Source: Nilaparvata lugens
Lineage: Eukaryota; Arthropoda; Insecta; Hemiptera; Delphacidae
Assembly (NCBI RefSeq): GCF_014356525.2
Contig: NC_052511.1
Location: 12,675,675 to 12,739,674, forward strand
Length of the DNA: 64,000 bases
Reading direction: 5' to 3'
Positions 28,101 to 34,100 of the stretch are shown one piece after another (the first letter of the stretch is position 1; every line of letters starts with the position of its first letter). Made by a program: the position numbers and the translations under genes. The notes under the pieces are model-generated. The model saw nothing but the letters and a program-made list of their open reading frames with translations, did not search any database and was not told the origin of the DNA.

Positions 28101-31100
28101 TTTACTCAATATAGAAATATGCTACATTCAGCAATCAAGCGAGCCAAGTATAACTATTACAAAAACAAGATTGAATAAGCGACTGGTAACCCTAGAAAAT
28201 TTTGGTCGATTATAAACGAAATCTCAGGTCGTATAGATAATAGTAAATCATTCCCCGTTAGTGCATTCTCCCGCCCTGGTGAAGTCATCGACTCTCAAAA
28301 AACTAAAGAAATTGCCAACCAATTTAATCAATATTTTGCCAAAGTTGGGACAAACCTAGCAAATTCTATAATAACCCAGGATGCACCAGTAGTGAGAGAT
28401 GATGAACATGCTGTGGACTCTGAATTTCAGCTGCAACCGGTCTCAAGGCAGGAATTGGAGGAGGTAGTGAAGAGTTTGAAAGGGCGATTAGCTCCAGGTT
28501 GTGATGGAATCCCTACTAGAGTGATTAAAAACAATATTGACATATTAATACATCCTATCCTACATATAGTCAATCTAAGCATTCTGGTTGGACACTTTCC
28601 TTACGCTCTCAAAACAGCCAGAGTAATACCTATTTATAAATCAGGCCCCAAAGGCATATTCTCCAATTACAGACCTATTTCTTTGTTGGCAACATTATCT
28701 AAAATAATCTAAAAGTGTATAAAAATACAACTGACGAAGTATTTAAACGAGTACAATCTCATCTCCAACTCACAGTATGGTTTTCAAAAGTCCAAAAATA
28801 CATCTGATACTCTTTTCAATATGTCTAGGGCTATCTCAAGTAGTATTATATCAAGAAGAAAAGTACTGATAACCTTTTTGGACTTGGCAAAAGCCTTTGA
28901 TACAGTTGACAGGAGAATTTTAATAGAAAAACTTGAATCATTGGGGATAAAAATATCTCTCTCCGATGGTTTAAGAGTTACTTTCACAATCGACAGCAAT
29001 TAGTTTGCATAAATGGTGAAAATAGTGATAAAGAGAATGTTGAGTATAGGGTTGTCCAGGGAAGCACCCTTGGGCCACTGCTATTCCTAATCTATATCAA
29101 CAGTCTGTCAAAATTAGTAGTTGAAGGTGAGTTGTATCTGTTTGCTGATGACACAGCACTAGTGTCTACTGGGAGCACTTGGGAGGAGGCCTACATGAGT
29201 GCTTCAATTGATTTGTCAAAAATAAAGAACTGGTTTGATCACAATAGCCTTACAGTAAATGTGGAAAAAACGAAGTTTATGCCGATAGTTACAAGAAATC
29301 AAGCTGATCCAGGCTCTCTAATACTAACGATGCATTCTTGTAATAATCCCAGGTCTGCTGGATGTAATTGTAGTATGATTGAGCGCGTTGATCATTACAA
29401 ATACCTGGGCGTTGTCTTGGATTCCAAGATGAGTTGGGTACAACATGTCCAGTGTGCTAAGAATAGGCTCAGAAAGCTGCTTCACGCATTTTCAGAGCTT
29501 AGTAATGTTCTGAGTGTGGATCAGTGCAAAGTAGTTTACTTTGCCTATGTCCAATCTATAATACTATATGGAATTCTAGCTTGGGGAGGGGCTTCCTCCT
29601 CAGTCATTGAGCCTCTCGCAGTCACCCAAAGATCAATTATAAAAACAATTTTAAAGAGAGACTTTAGATACCCAACAATACAGTTGTTTATCGAATTTCC
29701 CGTACTGAATGTTGACAACTTTTTATTAAATCCTTGTTGATCCACATCAAAAAATACAAAACTGAACTTCTGGGAGAAACAGTTAACCATAGCTACTCAA
29801 CTCGCCACAGATCCAATTACAGCTTTGAGATACCTCAGCTGACTCACGGCTCTGAATTGACAAATCCTTCATACCTGGCCCATATCTTGTACAGAAATGT
29901 GCCAGGGGTGATTAGGGAAACAGAGGCATTTAGTTTGGTAGTGTTTAGGAAGAGGGTGGACAGGTGGCTGTACCAGATTGGTTGGGAAGCTTCAGAAGAA
30001 CTACTCCAATCTCGTTATGCTTGGTGACCAACACGACTTCAAGGTTTCCAGACAATTGATTGGTATTTATTTTATCATTGATATAACCGATTTGACTGTT
30101 TTGCCTTTCTGGTTTATGCTTTTTTTTCATTCTCTCTTCTGAGAATTTCTGGAATCCCTGCCACTGCGGTCTTCAAAAAAAATATTGTTTTTTCTTCTTT
30201 ATTATTCTTTTAATCAATCAAGGTATTAAGTATACTTATTCCTACATACATATTCCTACATACTCATTCTTAAATATACATCAGCACAATATATTATCTA
30301 TTTTATAATCAGAATATTAATAATACATCCATAATATAAGTGTATTCTCTATTATTTACTTCTATGAGCAGATTAAGCTTATTATGTATAAAGTGGAACT
30401 CCCCCCCTACACACAGATGGATAGTCTAGTAGGGGGGTTCCAAAATATGTTGTATATTGTATTTCTTATTCGTGTATTATGTATGTTTTTTGGAAATAAA
30501 AAAAAAAGAGTTTCATAAAAACTTTTTTTTTTAATTCATTATTTTCTTCTCAATTCAATAGGATTTATTCAATTTAATATCAGAAACTTAGTCTTTAGAT
30601 TAAATAAGGATAATTATTTTCTATTATATTTTTTCCAAAATTATAGTTAATTACCAAAATGAAGGATACAAATATTATCTAAATTCACAATCTTTTTTAG
30701 CAATTTTAAAGAGAATTACAAGTCACATTTCACATCTTTATTGAACATGATAAATTACTGAGATTACCGGTACATCAATCCCTTATCTGGTTATTTTTTT
30801 ATTTAAATAATATTACAAGTCTAATCTATGTCTATCACAACTAATCATAACTTTTTGACTAACTATCTGATTATCGTTTGTGAGATAATTTGTTTCTTGT
30901 CAAGAAGATCTAATAGCCATTGTATTTTGTAGTAGACGATACAACGCTCGAGAAGTACTGACCACAACTATTTTCAAGTTGCCCAAAAAAAGATTTTACT
31001 CAACGATAATTCCTTTAATACTAAAAAATAACAACTTCTACAGCCCCAAGGATTCCTAGTGTAACTAAAACTTGATTAATTGGTAGAGACGAATAGTAGT

Positions 31101-34100
31101 ATACTGTTGTATTCTGTACTGTATGCTGTATGTATTTTTGTATCTTTATTTATTTCGCGTGTTTTTGTGTTGAATTGAATAAATTGATCGATTGTATTCT
31201 TAGACGAAGATTTATATAGATGATAAGTTAGTTTATGGTTTTAATAATTTTAGATGAGAACGGAAGCAGCAGTGCAGGCACAAGCATAGGCAGTCTGTCC
31301 CCCTCCCTCCCTGTGCATCGCTGCTTCTTTGTGATTCGTCAGGGCAACACGCGCGCACTGGAGCGAGCCTTCACGACACACCTCTGGCAATTCCAGGCCG
31401 GCACTGAGTGCACGCTCAAGAACGCTTTGCGCGTAAGTTCTATTCAAATTATATATTTTGAAATTTTATTTTATTGCGGATATTGCTCATATGATGACAT
31501 TGGATGCGTATATGTGCAAGTGCACGCTTGGTCATGCATGACAGATGAGAAACAAAATGTAGAAAGAGCAATAGAAACGCTCAAACTGAACGCATGCACT
31601 TGCTGGTTGCATTCAGTGTGAGCAGCTGCAGGCAAGTCACAACGTGTTTTGATGACTCTTCCCAGATTTTGTTTTTCGGCTCATGCATGATCTGATGTAC
31701 ATTTGCACATACACGCATCCAATGTGATCATACCCTAAGCTTTCTGTTTGTGCTTGGGTAATTGTAAACGAACAACCTACGATAGATGATAAAACGACCG
31801 AAGGGATGTCTACCGAAGGGATTAGAACCCACGACCAGGAAGTGCTAGAAGAATGAGAGGGAGCAACGCCTTGAGCTGGATTCTCACATAGCAGCATCTG
31901 TGAATGTATCAGTATTGGGTACTGTAATAGTATCCTAAGTCACAAGGACGGGAAGGGCCGTTTTGCAGGCGAGAATGATGTTTCTAGTCGAGGTGTTAGC
32001 CGAGACTAGAATTTCATTCGAGCACTGCAAAAGACATTCACGTCCAAGTAACTTACACTATTTTTTGTCATAATAATCTAGAAAAGAATAATTGAGAATG
32101 AGAAAACATTACCTGCTTGTGCTGACATTACTACATGCATTCTATAAACATAACCTAGTTTACAAGTTTCAAATCAGGAATTTCTTGATTGTAGTTGACA
32201 AAACATCCTCTTAGAGCGCTAAAAGGCGGCAGTTTTGCTGTTCCAAATTTGGAACTAGGAAACATACTCGACTGTAAAGAAAACATATGATTTTATTACA
32301 GTATAGTATGCTGTAATAAGAATCATAATATGTTAATTTGTTCTACAATCAGCTGTTTACCGGCTTGATTTCATGGATGTAAAACAGCTGAAATTGAATG
32401 AATATGACAAAAAAAATATTACCATAAGTTCAATGGGACTATTCATACTTGCTGGGCCGGGTAGCAATAAGTAGGAATAGTCCTATTAGAATTAATTGGA
32501 ATAATATTTTCACTGTACCGGACGCGAACACTGAATCTGTTGAGTTGGGATCTTGCTTAAGTCGACTCAGCATATATAATTAGGCGGCAAATGTTACTTT
32601 AATATAATGTCAATCAAGTATTTTGATAGGGCTACTTGAAAGATTAATTACGAAGAACTGCTACAGTAGTACCATTTTTTCTATTTTATTTCAGACGATT
32701 CACGTCATTATCAAGTGTCAAAAGCATTTTGAAACTAGTCGTTCTTCTTCTTACACATTATTTCGATGTATAGTTCGAGAAAATCAATTTAATTGAACAT
32801 GTTACAGTATAATGAATAAGTGCAAATACAGGAAATATTATACAACTATGCGAATAATACCCTAAAAATCGTGATGGATTCTAATAGTAGTATCTCTCTA
32901 GATCTTAATAGCTATTACATACACATAACGACCGGACTGAAAGCTGATGTCTCCTTTTTTGGATTTAGCTAAAAGACCAACACACAAATATTCCTTAATA
33001 ATTAATTTCAAATTTTCTGCTGAACGCCAAACGTAAGCCAAATGAATGCCGTTCTCAAAGCCGAAAATACAAAATTTGTTATTAAGGGATATTTTTGTGT
33101 TGGTATCATAGAAGGCCGATCTCTACTGAATTAAAACGACTTGATGTTGTTATAACCACTAAATAATTTAAACAATTTGAAATACTAGTTTCAGTTGTTA
33201 AATCAAACAAAATCAATCTCTAGTAAACTGAAAGCTTAAACATTGAGCAGCTGAATATATTTATAGTGTAGATGAAGCCATATGATTGGTCTAGCTGTTG
33301 ACCAAAGAAGGTTCAGCTCTTGTCATTGACCGAGACTAGACACGCCCAAGTATTACACATACTTGGAGAAGTATTCCCGATCACTCTGTGTGGAGGAGCC
33401 ACCTTTACAACTAAACAATGATGGACTGTTCTGACAAGTGACAATTATACTGTGGATCAGTTTTTCTCATTTTTATAATACTGTACTTTTTCTTTTCTGT
33501 CGTGATAACAGGAAGGCAAACAGGTGATCATCATATTCAGCCTACAGAGTCAGACCAGTCTGCAGGGCTACGCGCGTCTCAAGGCCGACACACACTGGTC
33601 CAACAGTGACGTCATCTCCAATGGTGCGTCTGGCGGCTGGTCGAGTGGTGACGTCATGTCAAAGGGACCGAATGGCGGCTGGTCAAGTGGTGACGTCATG
33701 TCGAAGGGACCGAATGGCGGCTGGTCAAGTGGTGACGTCATGTCAAAGGGGCCGAATGGCGGTTGGGCGAATGACATCATCTCCAAGGGTCCCACTGGAG
33801 GTTGGTCGAGTGATGAGGGTCCCTCCACTCCGCTGCCCATTGAGTGGATCAAGTATGGCGCCGTGCCTGCTGCGGGACTGCGTCGATACTGCAGTCTTAC
33901 CGATTTCAATCGGTTCATGTCGAGTCGCGATGGACAGGTACGTCGATAACTTTACTAAATAAAGCTACTATATTTTACTTGATAACTTACTCAAATTAAT
34001 TGATTTTAAATTAATTTACTGGATAAAATAGAAATCAGTTCATCAATAACTAACTACTAAGTAAGGGTAGACCAGTGTTGCGAATATCAGGTTATTACAT

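Larger units (their letters stand above)
27090..30508 (+). mobile_element. Decayed CR1/jockey-like LINE
   Basis: In order: an endonuclease domain (27142-27852), a linker with frameshift and stops, an RT domain in pieces (28392-28712, 28821-29003, 29132-29740), the C-terminal region (to 30027), then a 3' UTR ending in an A-rich tail (about 30500). There is no ORF1 upstream, and the 5' end abuts the DD41D transposon. Multiple stops and frameshifts make it non-functional. Confidence 0.9.

Noticed and set aside
33568..33918. Minus-strand Pro-rich frame across the YTH exon
   Set aside because: It is the antisense of the repeat-bearing YTH exon, which has family motifs and good splice sites on the + strand.
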